Positions 9,293-17,919 of a stretch of 64,000 bases of DNA are shown piece after piece. The notes below the pieces were generated by a model, which did no database searches, was not told the origin of the DNA, and saw only the letters and a list, made by a program, of their open reading frames with translations. The stretch's first letter is position 1; every line of letters begins with the position of its first letter. Position numbers and translations under genes: made by a program. Origin of the DNA: Sphingomonas sp. AOB5 (GTDB lineage: Bacteria; Pseudomonadota; Alphaproteobacteria; Sphingomonadales; Sphingomonadaceae); NCBI RefSeq assembly GCF_029433115.1, contig NZ_JARNTV010000015.1, positions 1-64,000 on the forward strand. The letters are read 5' to 3'.

Positions 9293-9333
9293 TTCCCCGG
9301 CGGCCCTCGGGTCGCCCCAAATCCGCCGGGGAA
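9293..9333. terminator. Bidirectional terminator-like hairpin
   Basis: Perfect 11-base arms TTCCCCGGCGG (9293-9303) and CCGCCGGGGAA (9323-9333) separated by 19 bases fill the 52-base gap between the convergent monooxygenase and GST genes. There is no clear T run. Confidence 0.55.
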
Positions 9334-9337
9334 TCGA

Positions 9338-10120
9338 CTAACGCAAACGCTTGAGAAGCTGGTCGCGCGCTTCGGTGAACGAATCGATGAGTTCGACCAG
9401 CAGCGAGGGGTCGGCCATGTCGACGAGCCGGCGCATCGTGGGGCGTGCGGACAGGCGCTGCCACCAGTCGCTCAGCGCGGGCAGTTGCTCCCAGGCCGGT
9501 GAGAGCCCGACTTCGTTCAGCCGCAGCATGATCGGCGCCATCGCGCAATCCGCCAGCGTCAGCGTGTCGCCGGCCAACCAAGGTTGGCGCGAGAGGACCT
9601 CGTCCATCCGCTTGAGCATTTCGCGCAGCTTCGCGAGGCCAGCTTCGGAGAAGGGCGAGGCGAGGCCCATGCGGATGCATTCCTCGCGCATCATCCGCGC
9701 ATTGTGATCGGTGAGCGAGGCGAGCATCGCCGCCAGTTTCTGTTCGTCACCCGGCATGCCGAACAGCTTGCGCAGGAAGGTGGCGGCGGTCGGCGCGCCG
9801 AGGGCGGGGAAATACTTCTCGTCGATCCACTTCATCCACAGGTTCATCTGCGCGCGGCGCACCGGATCGGCGGGCTGAAGCGAGGGGCCGTCATAGGCCT
9901 CGTCGATGTAGCGCATGATCACCGTGGACTCGACCAGCACCTGCCCGTCGTCGAGCCTGAGCGTCGGCACCAGCCCGTCGGGGTTCATCGCGCGATATTC
10001 GGGGGTGACCAGATACATGCGGTCGACCTCGACCGTGGGCAACGGCGCGCCCTTTTCCAGCAGCGCGAACAGCGCCTTCCGCGCGCAGGTGGCGTGGTGC
10101 ATCACATAGAGTTCGGCCAT
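9338..10120 (-). CDS. Glutathione S-transferase family protein
   Basis: 260 aa from the ATG at 10120, the start that leaves a complete thioredoxin-fold N terminus. C12 sits at the active-site position (ATCARKALFALLEKG). The glutathione-binding cis-Pro and Glu-Ser segment is LVPTLRLDDGQVLVEST, and the C-terminal helical domain contains WLAGDTLTLADCAMAP. It begins 13 bases after the bicupin gene on the same strand, so the two are likely co-transcribed. Possible roles are glutathione conjugation, ether cleavage or isomerisation of ring-cleavage products, as in other sphingomonad aromatic pathways (inference). Confidence 0.9.
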   Translation of the reverse strand: MAELYVMHHATCARKALFALLEKGAPLPTVEVDRMYLVTPEYRAMNPDGLVPTLRLDDGQVLVESTVIMRYIDEAYDGPSLQPADPVRRAQMNLWMKWIDEKYFPALGAPTAATFLRKLFGMPGDEQKLAAMLASLTDHNARMMREECIRMGLASPFSEAGLAKLREMLKRMDEVLSRQPWLAGDTLTLADCAMAPIMLRLNEVGLSPAWEQLPALSDWWQRLSARPTMRRLVDMADPSLLVELIDSFTEARDQLLKRLR

Positions 10121-10133
10121 TCGTCGCGTCCCG

Positions 10134-10916
10134 CTATTGCGCCAGCATGCGGACCTGCACCGCTTCGTAATCCGCCGAATAGCCGAGATCGACATAGGCG
10201 GCACCCTCAGGCACTACCAGCAGATCGCCGGCCTCGGCACGCATCGCCCCGCCGCCGGTATCCACATCGTTCCAGCCCTGCATCACCATGGTGAAGCGCC
10301 AGGCATCGTCATGGCTGCGCATGCCGGGTTCGAACGCATCGACCCGTGACCTGACCAGCCGGCGGATCGCGAAGCGGCCGTCGAGGCCGCCGGCAACCGG
10401 ATAGCGATATTCGATCACTCCGTCGGTCACCCCGATCCGTTCGGCGGCGCTGGGGCCGAGCGTTGCGGCGGGGGTCACTACATCGCGCGGCGGCATCGTG
10501 GCTTCGGTCGTGCCGAAGCTGCCGGGAAAGGTGATCTCGGCGACCTGATAATCGGCCGAAGGCGCGCTGACGTCGTGCAGCACATGGCCGGGGATGAACA
10601 ATATGTCGCCCTTGATCGCGCGGGCATAGCTGTCGCCGCGATAGCCCAGCTCGATCGATCCCTCGAGCACCAATGCCACCTGAAGATCGCAATCGTGATA
10701 GTGCCACGGGCTGCCGAAGGCGGGCTTTTCCGCGAACTGATCGGGCACGGTGGAAATGGCGCGGGCGAGGCCGCCGGTCAGTTCCTGCAGCTTGTAGTCG
10801 ATCGTCCAGCCCGCCGCCGAACGATGCGCCTGCCCGGGCTGGTGCGGCAGCTCGATGCGGAAATCGGCTGCCTTGCGGAGCGATGCGGTGCCTGCGGATG
10901 CCGTGATCGTCGCCAT
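10134..10916 (-). CDS. Bicupin protein, probably a metal-dependent dioxygenase or isomerase
   Basis: 260 aa with two cupin barrels. The N-terminal cupin keeps a plausible metal site: H72 and H74 in WHYHDCD, Q79, and H114 in PGHVLHDV. The C-terminal cupin (around HDDAWRFTMVMQGWN and EAGDLLVVPEG) has fewer candidate ligands and may be structural. The overall design recalls gentisate-type and other bicupin oxygenases, but key residues are too different to name a reaction. It lies between an MFS carrier (54 bases upstream) and a GST (13 bases downstream) on the same strand. Confidence 0.75.
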   Translation of the reverse strand: MATITASAGTASLRKAADFRIELPHQPGQAHRSAAGWTIDYKLQELTGGLARAISTVPDQFAEKPAFGSPWHYHDCDLQVALVLEGSIELGYRGDSYARAIKGDILFIPGHVLHDVSAPSADYQVAEITFPGSFGTTEATMPPRDVVTPAATLGPSAAERIGVTDGVIEYRYPVAGGLDGRFAIRRLVRSRVDAFEPGMRSHDDAWRFTMVMQGWNDVDTGGGAMRAEAGDLLVVPEGAAYVDLGYSADYEAVQVRMLAQ

Positions 10917-10969
10917 ATCCTCGTCCCTGATTTTCCCCGGTTATATCAGTCCTTGCCGGCCGCGGCGCA

Positions 10970-12214
10970 TCACGATTTCCCGGCCGCCTCATGCGGCTGG
11001 CTGATGGCGAAGCGGGGAAGGGTGAGGAACATCGCCGCCGCGCAGGACAGCCCGATGGTCGCCGCGATCAGCACCGGATCGTATCCGCCCGCCAGATCCG
11101 CCCAGAAACCGTAGAGCGAGGTGGAGGTCAGCGTGCCGATCACCATCACCGTGAACAACATGCCATAGACCCGGCCGAACATGGTGGCGGGGAAGTAGCG
11201 CGAGGCGAGATAGGCGGCGAGATCGAACTCGGCGCCGATCACCAGCCCCACCGCGATCGCCCCGAACGGCGCCATGCCTGCGCCGCCGAATGCCAGCAGC
11301 GCGACGCCGCCCGCCGACACCGCGGTGACCACCAGCGCGACGTGCGGCGCGAACACCCGGTCGATCACCACGCCGGTGATCAGTCGCGAGACGATCATCA
11401 TGCCCCCGATGATGCCGGCATAGGCTGCGGCTTCCTTTGCCGACATGCCGCGATCGTTGAGCAGCGGTATGAAGTGGACCAGCAGCCCGGTGATCGACAC
11501 CTGGACGAGGAAGAAGCTGAGTGCGAGCTTCCAGAAGACCGGACGGCCGAGGATCGCGGCAAAGCCACCGCGTGCGGTCTCGACCGCTTTCGCGACCACC
11601 GGCTTGGCCTTTTCGTGGCGCCATACCGGAATGGCGACCAGCGGCGTCGCGACCAGCAAGAGCACGACCAGCGCGAGATAGGCGCCGCGCCAGCCATGCA
11701 GCGCGGTGACATGGCTGAGCAGGCTCGGCCCGATCATCGAAGTGATGCCGATGCCGGCAAGACCCAGCCCGAGCGCGGTGCCGCGTGCCTTGTCGAACGC
11801 CGCGGTCAGGATGCGCGACATGATCAGGGTCGAGGCGCCCGATCCGATCAGCCCGAGCAGCAGCAGGACCGCGAGATAGAAGGGATAGCTGCCGTCGAGC
11901 AGGCTGAGCGCGCCGAAGCACAAGGCGCCTGCCAGCAGCGAGACCGGCAGCATCACCCGCACGCCGCTCTTGTCCGCCAGCGTGCCTGCCGCGGGCGCGA
12001 GCAGGGCGGTGGTGGCGAGGAACAGGGTGACGCCGAGCGAGGTCATGCCGCGCGTCCAGCCGAACTCGGCCTGCAGCGCCGGCATGAAGATGCCTGCCGT
12101 ATAGGGCACCAGCACCGTCGGCCCGATCGCGCTGCCGAGGATCACCGCGGCGATCAGCACCCATCCGCGGCGCAGTTCGGCCCCGGCTGTCGCCGCGCCG
12201 TCGCTTCTGTCCAT
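10970..12214 (-). CDS. MFS transporter (monocarboxylate/oxalate-formate antiporter-like)
   Basis: 414 aa with 12 hydrophobic segments and the central hydrophilic loop typical of MFS carriers. The loop-2 motif appears as GTLADKSGVRVML. The opening helix, in which a Trp-Thr-Arg-Gly segment follows helix 1, resembles the monocarboxylate/oxalate-formate branch. It is an inner-membrane carrier, probably for an organic acid. It reads into the bicupin and GST genes, which suggests one uptake-and-processing unit. It is divergent from the dehydrogenase gene at 12363 over 148 bases. Confidence 0.88.
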   Translation of the reverse strand: MDRSDGAATAGAELRRGWVLIAAVILGSAIGPTVLVPYTAGIFMPALQAEFGWTRGMTSLGVTLFLATTALLAPAAGTLADKSGVRVMLPVSLLAGALCFGALSLLDGSYPFYLAVLLLLGLIGSGASTLIMSRILTAAFDKARGTALGLGLAGIGITSMIGPSLLSHVTALHGWRGAYLALVVLLLVATPLVAIPVWRHEKAKPVVAKAVETARGGFAAILGRPVFWKLALSFFLVQVSITGLLVHFIPLLNDRGMSAKEAAAYAGIIGGMMIVSRLITGVVIDRVFAPHVALVVTAVSAGGVALLAFGGAGMAPFGAIAVGLVIGAEFDLAAYLASRYFPATMFGRVYGMLFTVMVIGTLTSTSLYGFWADLAGGYDPVLIAATIGLSCAAAMFLTLPRFAISQPHEAAGKS

Positions 12215-12362
12215 GCATCCTTCTCCCAGGGGTCAGGCTAACAGCGGCGCCGTTTGCGCGATCATGAAGAATATCGGCGCGGTGCATGCGATCTTTTGAT
12301 GAGGGGCAGGCGCGGCGCGGGCGATAGCCAGCGGCAAAGATCAATCGGGAGAGGAGGCGCGC

Positions 12363-13262
12363 ATGGCGGCAGGCGATGTGGCGATGCCGGTCGGGATGAT
12401 CGGGCTGGGATCGATGGGTATGTGCCTGGCGCGGCGGTTGATCGCGGCGGGCCGCGAGGTAATCGGTTACGATCCGGTTCCGGCGACGATGGCGGCGTTC
12501 GGCGAGGCGGGCGGGCATGCCGCACAGGATGTTGCCGATGTCGCGGCGCGCGCGGACCTGCTCATACTTGCGCTGCCGACGGTCGAGATCTTCCGCGACG
12601 TGGTCGGCCAGATCGCGGCCTGCCCGCGTACCGGCATCATCCTCGATATCGATACGCTGCTGCCGCCCGAGAAGATCGCGGCGCGCGACCGGCTGGCGCC
12701 TGCGGGCTGGACGATGCTCGACTGCACGATCAGCGGCACGCCCGAGATGGTCGCGACCGACAGCCACAGCTTCTATGTCAGCGGCGATGGCCGCGATGCG
12801 CCGCAGGTGCGTGCACTGGTCGAGCAGATCGCGCTTAAGCGTTTCGACATGGGCGATTTCGGCAATGCCGCGACGATCAAGCTGATCATCAATCACATGG
12901 TGATCGCACACAATGTGGTGGCGGCCGAGGCGATGAGCCTTGCGGTCCATGCGGGACTCGATCCGGCGCGGGCCTATGAGACGATCGCCGCAAGCGCTGG
13001 GAGCTCGCGCATCTTCGAGCTGCGCGGGCGGATGATGGTGAGCGAGGCGTATCCCGACGCCGCGATGTACGCGCTGATCGTCGACAAGGATGCCGAACTG
13101 ATCGCCGATATGGCGCGGAGCCTGCGTCATCCGGTGCCGATGCTGGCCACCGCCGTGCAGCAGCATGTGCTGGCGATGGCGCAGGGATGGGGCGGCAAGG
13201 ACCCGGCGTCGCTGGGATCGATGATGGAGCGGCTGGCGGGCGTCACGCGGAGCAAGGCGTGA
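12363..13262 (+). CDS. NAD(P)-dependent oxidoreductase of the 3-hydroxyisobutyrate dehydrogenase family
   Basis: 299 aa. The Rossmann motif GMIGLGSMGMCLARR (11-25) and the catalytic Lys segment NAATIKLIINHM (K173, N177) define the beta-hydroxyacid dehydrogenase family. The substrate-binding signature reads DCTISGTPEMV instead of the usual D-x-P-V-S-G-G, so the substrate is probably not hydroxyisobutyrate. The ATG at 12363 follows GGGAGAGGAGG. Its stop codon overlaps the start of the GMC oxidoreductase (GTGA), showing translational coupling: two redox enzymes acting in sequence on an alcohol or hydroxyacid (inference). Confidence 0.87.
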   Translation: MAAGDVAMPVGMIGLGSMGMCLARRLIAAGREVIGYDPVPATMAAFGEAGGHAAQDVADVAARADLLILALPTVEIFRDVVGQIAACPRTGIILDIDTLLPPEKIAARDRLAPAGWTMLDCTISGTPEMVATDSHSFYVSGDGRDAPQVRALVEQIALKRFDMGDFGNAATIKLIINHMVIAHNVVAAEAMSLAVHAGLDPARAYETIAASAGSSRIFELRGRMMVSEAYPDAAMYALIVDKDAELIADMARSLRHPVPMLATAVQQHVLAMAQGWGGKDPASLGSMMERLAGVTRSKA

Positions 13263-14926
13263 GCGCAGCCGGATATGACTATATCGTGGTGGGGGCCGGG
13301 GCGGCGGGATGCGTGCTGGCCGCGCGGCTCTCCGAAAACCCGTCTCGCCGGGTGCTGCTGATCGAGGCAGGACCGGATCATGCGCCGGGGCAGGAACCGG
13401 CCAGCGTGCGCGATTGCTTTCCGTCGTCCGTGTCCGAACCCGATTTCTTCTGGCCCGGACTGATCGCCGAAGTCGGGGCGAAGCCGGCGGGGGGCGGCGC
13501 GCGTTTCTCCCGCCCCTATCACCAGGCGCGGATGATGGGCGGGGGCTCCTCGATCATGGGCATGCTCGCGCTGCGCGGGCTGGCGAGCGACTATGACGAA
13601 TGGGCCGCGATGGGGGCGACCGGCTGGGACTGGGAAGGCGTGCTGCCCTGGTTCCGCAAGCTGGAGAGCGACCGCGATTTCGGCGGGGCGATGCATGGCG
13701 ATAGCGGCCCGATCCCGATCCGCCGCCACCCGCAAGAAGCATGGCCGCCGTTCTGCGCGGCGGTGGGGCAGGCAATCTCTGCGCGGGGGCATGGCTCTCT
13801 CGACGATGCCAATGGCGATTTCCGCGACGGGCTGTTCCCGCTGCCGATGAGCAATTTGCCGAGCGGGCGGGTGTCGTCGGCGATGGGCTATCTGACGCCT
13901 GCGGTTCGCGCGCGGCCCAATCTGCAGCTGATGTGCGGCGCGACGGTCGAGCGGCTGTTGTTCGAGGGGAAGCGCGTGACCGGCGTACGGGCCGGCGGGA
14001 CGGAGATTCGCGCGCGGGAGACGATCCTGAGCGGCGGAGCGATCCATTCGCCTGCGCTGCTGCTGCGATCCGGGATCGGGCCGGGCGCTGCGCTGGCCTC
14101 GCTGGGGATAGCGGTGGTGGCGGACCGGACTGGGGTCGGCGCGCAGCTGATGAACCATCCGGCACTGTATCTCGCCACCTGGCTGGATCGCGGGTCGCGC
14201 CAGAGCGTGTCGCAGCCGGGCTGGTGCCAGGATGCGCTGCGCTATTCCTCGGGCATGGCCGGATGCCCGGCGGGCGACATGTTCCTGTTCGCGTTCAACA
14301 AGACCGGCACGCACGCGCTGGGCCGGGCGATCGGATCGATCAATGTCAGCGCGTACAAGAGCTTCTCGCGCGGATCGGTGACGCTGCGCAGCGCCGATCC
14401 GGTGGCGATGCCCGAAGTGCGGTTCAACCTGCTCGACGATGCGCGCGACCGTGAGCGGCTGATCGCCGGGGTGGAACTTGCGCTGGCGCTGATGATCGCG
14501 CCCGAAGTGGTGGCGCATCATCGCGAGAGCTTCGTTGCGGGCGGGCCGATGGTTGCGCGCGTGTCGCGGCCGCGCGCCGCCAATCGTGTGCTTTCGTCGG
14601 TGCTGCGGGTGCTGCTCGATACGCTTCCGATGGTGCGGCGGCGGGCGCTGGCGGGGATGACGATCGATCCGGCGGCGTTGCTTGCCGATCCCGCCGCGCT
14701 GGAGGCGTTCGTGCTGCAGCATGCTTTCCCGATGGGCCATGTCTCGGGCACCTGCCGCATGGGGCCGCCGGACGATCCCGGCGCGGTCTGCGATCCGCAG
14801 GGGCGGGTGATCGGCGTTGACGGCCTGCGCGTCGCCGATGCCTCGATCATGCCAAGCATCCCGACCGCCAACACCCATATCCCGACGCTGATGATCGCCG
14901 AGAAGCTGGCCGCTTCGTTCGGTTAG
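13259..14926 (+). CDS. GMC-family FAD-dependent oxidoreductase (alcohol/choline dehydrogenase-like)
   Basis: About 555 aa from the GTG at 13259, whose bases overlap the upstream stop codon. The FAD-binding motif YIVVGAGAAGCVLAARLSE is at residues 8-26, and the GMC signature around GGGSSIMGMLALRG follows. The active site is recognisable: H494 in GHVSGTCRMG, the equivalent of the catalytic base in choline oxidase, and H540 in TANTHIP, in place of the common Asn. It would oxidise a primary or secondary alcohol to an aldehyde or ketone. There is no signal peptide, so it acts in the cytoplasm. Confidence 0.92.
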   Translation: MSAAGYDYIVVGAGAAGCVLAARLSENPSRRVLLIEAGPDHAPGQEPASVRDCFPSSVSEPDFFWPGLIAEVGAKPAGGGARFSRPYHQARMMGGGSSIMGMLALRGLASDYDEWAAMGATGWDWEGVLPWFRKLESDRDFGGAMHGDSGPIPIRRHPQEAWPPFCAAVGQAISARGHGSLDDANGDFRDGLFPLPMSNLPSGRVSSAMGYLTPAVRARPNLQLMCGATVERLLFEGKRVTGVRAGGTEIRARETILSGGAIHSPALLLRSGIGPGAALASLGIAVVADRTGVGAQLMNHPALYLATWLDRGSRQSVSQPGWCQDALRYSSGMAGCPAGDMFLFAFNKTGTHALGRAIGSINVSAYKSFSRGSVTLRSADPVAMPEVRFNLLDDARDRERLIAGVELALALMIAPEVVAHHRESFVAGGPMVARVSRPRAANRVLSSVLRVLLDTLPMVRRRALAGMTIDPAALLADPAALEAFVLQHAFPMGHVSGTCRMGPPDDPGAVCDPQGRVIGVDGLRVADASIMPSIPTANTHIPTLMIAEKLAASFG

Positions 14927-14981
14927 AGTCTGATCCGCGCACGCGGATGCGGTGCCGGCCCGCTAACTGAAAGCGACTCTA
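14924..14981. terminator. Convergent terminator-like structure
   Basis: TAGAGTC (14924-14930) and GACTCTA (14975-14981) form outer arms, with an inner hairpin ATCCGCG/CGCGGAT (14933-14948). The stop codons of both convergent genes lie within the outer arms. There is no T run, so termination is only suggested. Confidence 0.4.
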
Positions 14982-15722
14982 GACGGGGTCCTGTCCCGAG
15001 ATCGGCATGTCGAGCGACAGGCCGGCATGTTCGTAGCCGCGGCGGAAATCGGCCATGTGCCGGTGCATCCATAACCGTGCCGCGGGCAGATCGCGCGCAC
15101 GCAGCCCCTCGACGATCTCGCGATGCGCGTCGAGCAGGCGCTGCGGCGAACGGTCGCGCGTCTTCGGATGGGTGAACAGACGGTCGAGCGAGGGGTAGAA
15201 GAGCTGCGACACCGGCTCGCGCGACAGCAGCAGCACGCGGTTGCGAGTGGCGTGCGCGATCAGCGCGTGGAAGGCGACGTCGAGCGCGATGATCGATTCG
15301 CCGCGTTCCAGCGCCAGCGCCATCGCGGCGATATTCGCATCCAGATCGGCGATCAGCGCGTCGTCCACCTGCTCGGCGAGCAGGTCCATCGCCAGCAGTT
15401 CGAGCTGCATCGCCACTTCCCAGATCTCGCGGAACGACACCTGCTGCATCAGCAATGCGCGCGAGGATTGCGAGGCGAGCGCGTCGTGCTTGGGGCGGGT
15501 CACATGCAGGCGGCGGCCGGCGTCGCGCTTGACCAGACCGCTCTGTTCGAGCGCGCGCATTCCTTCGCGCACCGTGTGCCTTGTGACGCCGAACTTCTCC
15601 GCCAGCTCCGTCTCGGTCGGCAAAGGCTGCCCCGGCGCCAGCGCGCCGCTCATGATCGCATCCTCCAGCGCCTGCTGCACCGCCTGATAGGCGCGGGCGA
15701 TCTGAAGCTTCCCGAACTGCAT
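14979..15722 (-). CDS. GntR-family regulator, FadR/FCD subfamily
   Basis: 247 aa from the ATG at 15722, chosen because AAAGGA lies 7 bases upstream; a TTG 21 bases further up would extend it but overlaps the putative operator. The N-terminal winged helix contains PLPTETELAEKFGVTRHTVREG. The C-terminal FCD domain has the metal-ligand pattern Asp/His in LDVAFHALIAHAT, DAHREI and WMHRHM. FCD regulators usually bind a carboxylate or acyl-CoA and leave DNA when the ligand is present. It is divergent from the SDR-thiolase pair, which it very likely controls along with itself through the TTGTCCAACAA site. Confidence 0.92.
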   Translation of the reverse strand: MQFGKLQIARAYQAVQQALEDAIMSGALAPGQPLPTETELAEKFGVTRHTVREGMRALEQSGLVKRDAGRRLHVTRPKHDALASQSSRALLMQQVSFREIWEVAMQLELLAMDLLAEQVDDALIADLDANIAAMALALERGESIIALDVAFHALIAHATRNRVLLLSREPVSQLFYPSLDRLFTHPKTRDRSPQRLLDAHREIVEGLRARDLPAARLWMHRHMADFRRGYEHAGLSLDMPISGQDPV

Positions 15723-15732
15723 CAAAAATCCT

Positions 15733-15743
15733 TTGTCCAACAA
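15733..15743. promoter_or_regulatory. Predicted FadR-class operator
   Basis: TTGTCCAACAA fits the TNGTNNNACNA half-site pair reported for FadR-subfamily GntR proteins. It lies 11 bases upstream of the GntR start codon, next to its ribosome-binding site, and 108 bases upstream of the divergent SDR gene, so binding would repress at least the regulator itself. Confidence 0.6.
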
Positions 15744-15850
15744 TCCAACAATTGATAGATGCCGCGCACCCCGATGCCAATGGGGAATGCCTGCCGGAAA
15801 AGGTCAAGGCACCGGCACCGGGCTGGGTCGCGAGCGAAGGGATTTTGGCG

Positions 15851-16738
15851 ATGGGTATCGAACTGGGAACGCGCGTGGCGATCGTGACCGGGGCCGGCGG
15901 CGGACTGGGTGCGGCGCATGCGGTCGCGCTGGCGGCGCGGGGGGCGAAGGTCGTCGTCGCCGATCTGAACGGCGATGCCGCGGCCGAGGTCTGTGCCCGG
16001 ATCGAGGCGGCAGGCGGCGAAGCGATGGCGTGCGGCGTCAGCGTCGCCGATTTCGCGGGCGTGCAGGCGATGTGCGAGGCTGCGCTCAGCCGCTGGGGCC
16101 GGATCGATATCCTGGTCAACAATGCCGGCATCCTGCGCGACCGCACCTTCGCCAAGATGGAGCTCGACGATTTCCGGCTGGTGCTCGAAGTGCATCTGAT
16201 GGGATCGGTGAACTGCACCAAGGCGGTGTGGGATACGATGCGCGCGCAGAATTACGGGCGGATCATATTCACCACCTCGTCCTCCGGCCTGTACGGCAAT
16301 TTCGGGCAGGCGAATTACTCGGCGGCCAAGATGGGGCTGGTCGGCCTGATGCAGACGCTGGCGATCGAGGGCGAGCGCTATGGCATCCGCGTCAATTGCC
16401 TGGCGCCGAGCGCGGCGACGGGGATGACCAACGAACTCTATTCGCCCGAGATGCTGGCGGGCCTCGGTCCGGATCTGGTCAGCCCGGTGATCGTCGCGCT
16501 GTCGAGCGAGGATGCGCCGAGCCGGGCGATCCTGCTGGCCGGGGCGGGCAGCTTCGAACAGGCGCATGTCACCATGACCCAAGGCCTGTATCTGGGCGAA
16601 GGCGAAGGCGTTGCCGACACGCTGCTGGCACGGCTGGGCGAGGTTGCCGCCCGCGAAGGCGAAGCGATCCCCGCGCGCGGCGAGGAACAGTATCGCTACG
16701 AGATGAGCATGCGCGCGGCGCATATGGTGCGCGCATGA
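15851..16738 (+). CDS. Short-chain dehydrogenase/reductase, 3-hydroxyacyl-CoA dehydrogenase-like
   Basis: 295 aa from the ATG at 15851 (GAAGGG upstream). Classical SDR features are TGAGGGLG (14-20), NNAG (90-93), the catalytic Ser within TTSSSG (141-146), Y156 and K160. The NAGILRDRTFAKM segment is characteristic of the 3-hydroxyacyl-CoA dehydrogenase domain of MFE-2-type enzymes and FabG relatives. It should oxidise a 3-hydroxyacyl-CoA to the 3-ketoacyl-CoA with NAD(P). The next gene is a thiolase whose ATG overlaps this stop codon (ATGA), giving the last two steps of a beta-oxidation round. Confidence 0.9.
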   Translation: MGIELGTRVAIVTGAGGGLGAAHAVALAARGAKVVVADLNGDAAAEVCARIEAAGGEAMACGVSVADFAGVQAMCEAALSRWGRIDILVNNAGILRDRTFAKMELDDFRLVLEVHLMGSVNCTKAVWDTMRAQNYGRIIFTTSSSGLYGNFGQANYSAAKMGLVGLMQTLAIEGERYGIRVNCLAPSAATGMTNELYSPEMLAGLGPDLVSPVIVALSSEDAPSRAILLAGAGSFEQAHVTMTQGLYLGEGEGVADTLLARLGEVAAREGEAIPARGEEQYRYEMSMRAAHMVRA

Positions 16739-17913
16739 CCCCGGTCTATATCGTCGCGGCGCAGCGGACCGCGATCGGCACCTTTGGCGGGTCGCTCAAG
16801 GACGAGACCCCGGCGGTGCTGGCCACCACCGTCACCCGTGCCGCGCTGGAAGCCGGTGGCGTCGATCCGGCGACGGTCGGCCATGTCGTGTTCGGACAGG
16901 TGATCCCGACCGCGCCGCGCGACGCCTATCTGGCGCGGGTCGCGGGGATCGAGGCGGGGATTCCGCAGGAAGTGCCTGCGCTGACCCTCAACCGGCTGTG
17001 CGGTTCGGGCCTGCAGGCGGTGGTGTCCGCCGCGCAGATGCTGATGCTGGGCGATGCCGACATTGCCGTGGCGGGTGGCAGCGAAGTGATGAGCCGTGCC
17101 CCCTATTTCGCGCCGATGACGCGCTGGGGCCAGAAGATGGGCGATGCGTTGCTGGTCGATGGGCTGAACGGCGCGCTGACCGATCCGTTCGGCGCCGGGC
17201 TGATGGGCGTCACCGCCGAGAATGTCGCCGAGCGGCACGGCGTGGATCGCGCGCGGCAGGATGAATATGCAGCCGAAAGCCATCGCCGCGCGGCCCGGGC
17301 GATCGCGGAAGGGCGGTTCGACGGGCAGATCGTGCCGGTCGAGGTGAAGGCCGGCCGCGCCACGCGGATGTTCGACACCGACGAGCATGTCCGCCCGGAC
17401 GCCGATGCGACCGAGCTGGGCAAGCTGCGGACCATCTTCCGCAAGGACGGCACCGTCACCGCGGGCAATGCATCGGGGATCAACGACGGTGCGGCGGCCT
17501 TGGTGCTGGCAACGGCGGATGCGGTCGAGCGTCATGGGCTGACGCCGATGGCGAAGATCGTGGCGTACGGCCATGCCGGTGTCGATCCCGCCTATATGGG
17601 CATGGGTCCGGTCCCGGCGACGCAGGCGGCGCTGGCGCGGGCGGGGCTTTCGATCGCGGACATGGACGTGATCGAATCGAACGAGGCGTTCGCGGCACAG
17701 GCCTGCGCCGTTTCCGATGCGCTGGGCTTCGATCCCGAGCGGGTCAATCCCAATGGCAGCGGCATCTCGCTCGGCCATCCGGTTGGCGCGACCGGCGCGA
17801 TCATCGCCACCAAGCTGGTGCACGAACTCGCGCGGACCGGTGGACGCTATGGGCTGGCGACGATGTGCATCGGCGGCGGACAGGGGATCGCGCTGATCGT
17901 CGAGCGGGTGTGA
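16735..17913 (+). CDS. Acetyl-CoA acetyltransferase / 3-ketoacyl-CoA thiolase
   Basis: 392 aa. The three catalytic residues fall at the canonical numbers: C89 in NRLCGSGLQ, H348 in GHPVGATG and C378 in MCIGGGQG, with NEAFAAQ (316-322) also intact. It cleaves a 3-ketoacyl-CoA with CoA to acetyl-CoA plus a shortened acyl-CoA. It is translationally coupled to the SDR, and both probably respond to the GntR regulator. Only 6 bases separate its stop from the stop of the convergent acyl-CoA ligase. The chain length or aryl preference is unknown. Confidence 0.95.
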   Translation: MTPVYIVAAQRTAIGTFGGSLKDETPAVLATTVTRAALEAGGVDPATVGHVVFGQVIPTAPRDAYLARVAGIEAGIPQEVPALTLNRLCGSGLQAVVSAAQMLMLGDADIAVAGGSEVMSRAPYFAPMTRWGQKMGDALLVDGLNGALTDPFGAGLMGVTAENVAERHGVDRARQDEYAAESHRRAARAIAEGRFDGQIVPVEVKAGRATRMFDTDEHVRPDADATELGKLRTIFRKDGTVTAGNASGINDGAAALVLATADAVERHGLTPMAKIVAYGHAGVDPAYMGMGPVPATQAALARAGLSIADMDVIESNEAFAAQACAVSDALGFDPERVNPNGSGISLGHPVGATGAIIATKLVHELARTGGRYGLATMCIGGGQGIALIVERV

Positions 17914-17919
17914 CCCGGC

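Noticed and set aside
10989-13166. 725-codon minus-strand frame across the MFS and dehydrogenase genes
   Set aside because: It overlaps two well-supported genes, one on each strand, and shows no recognisable domain.
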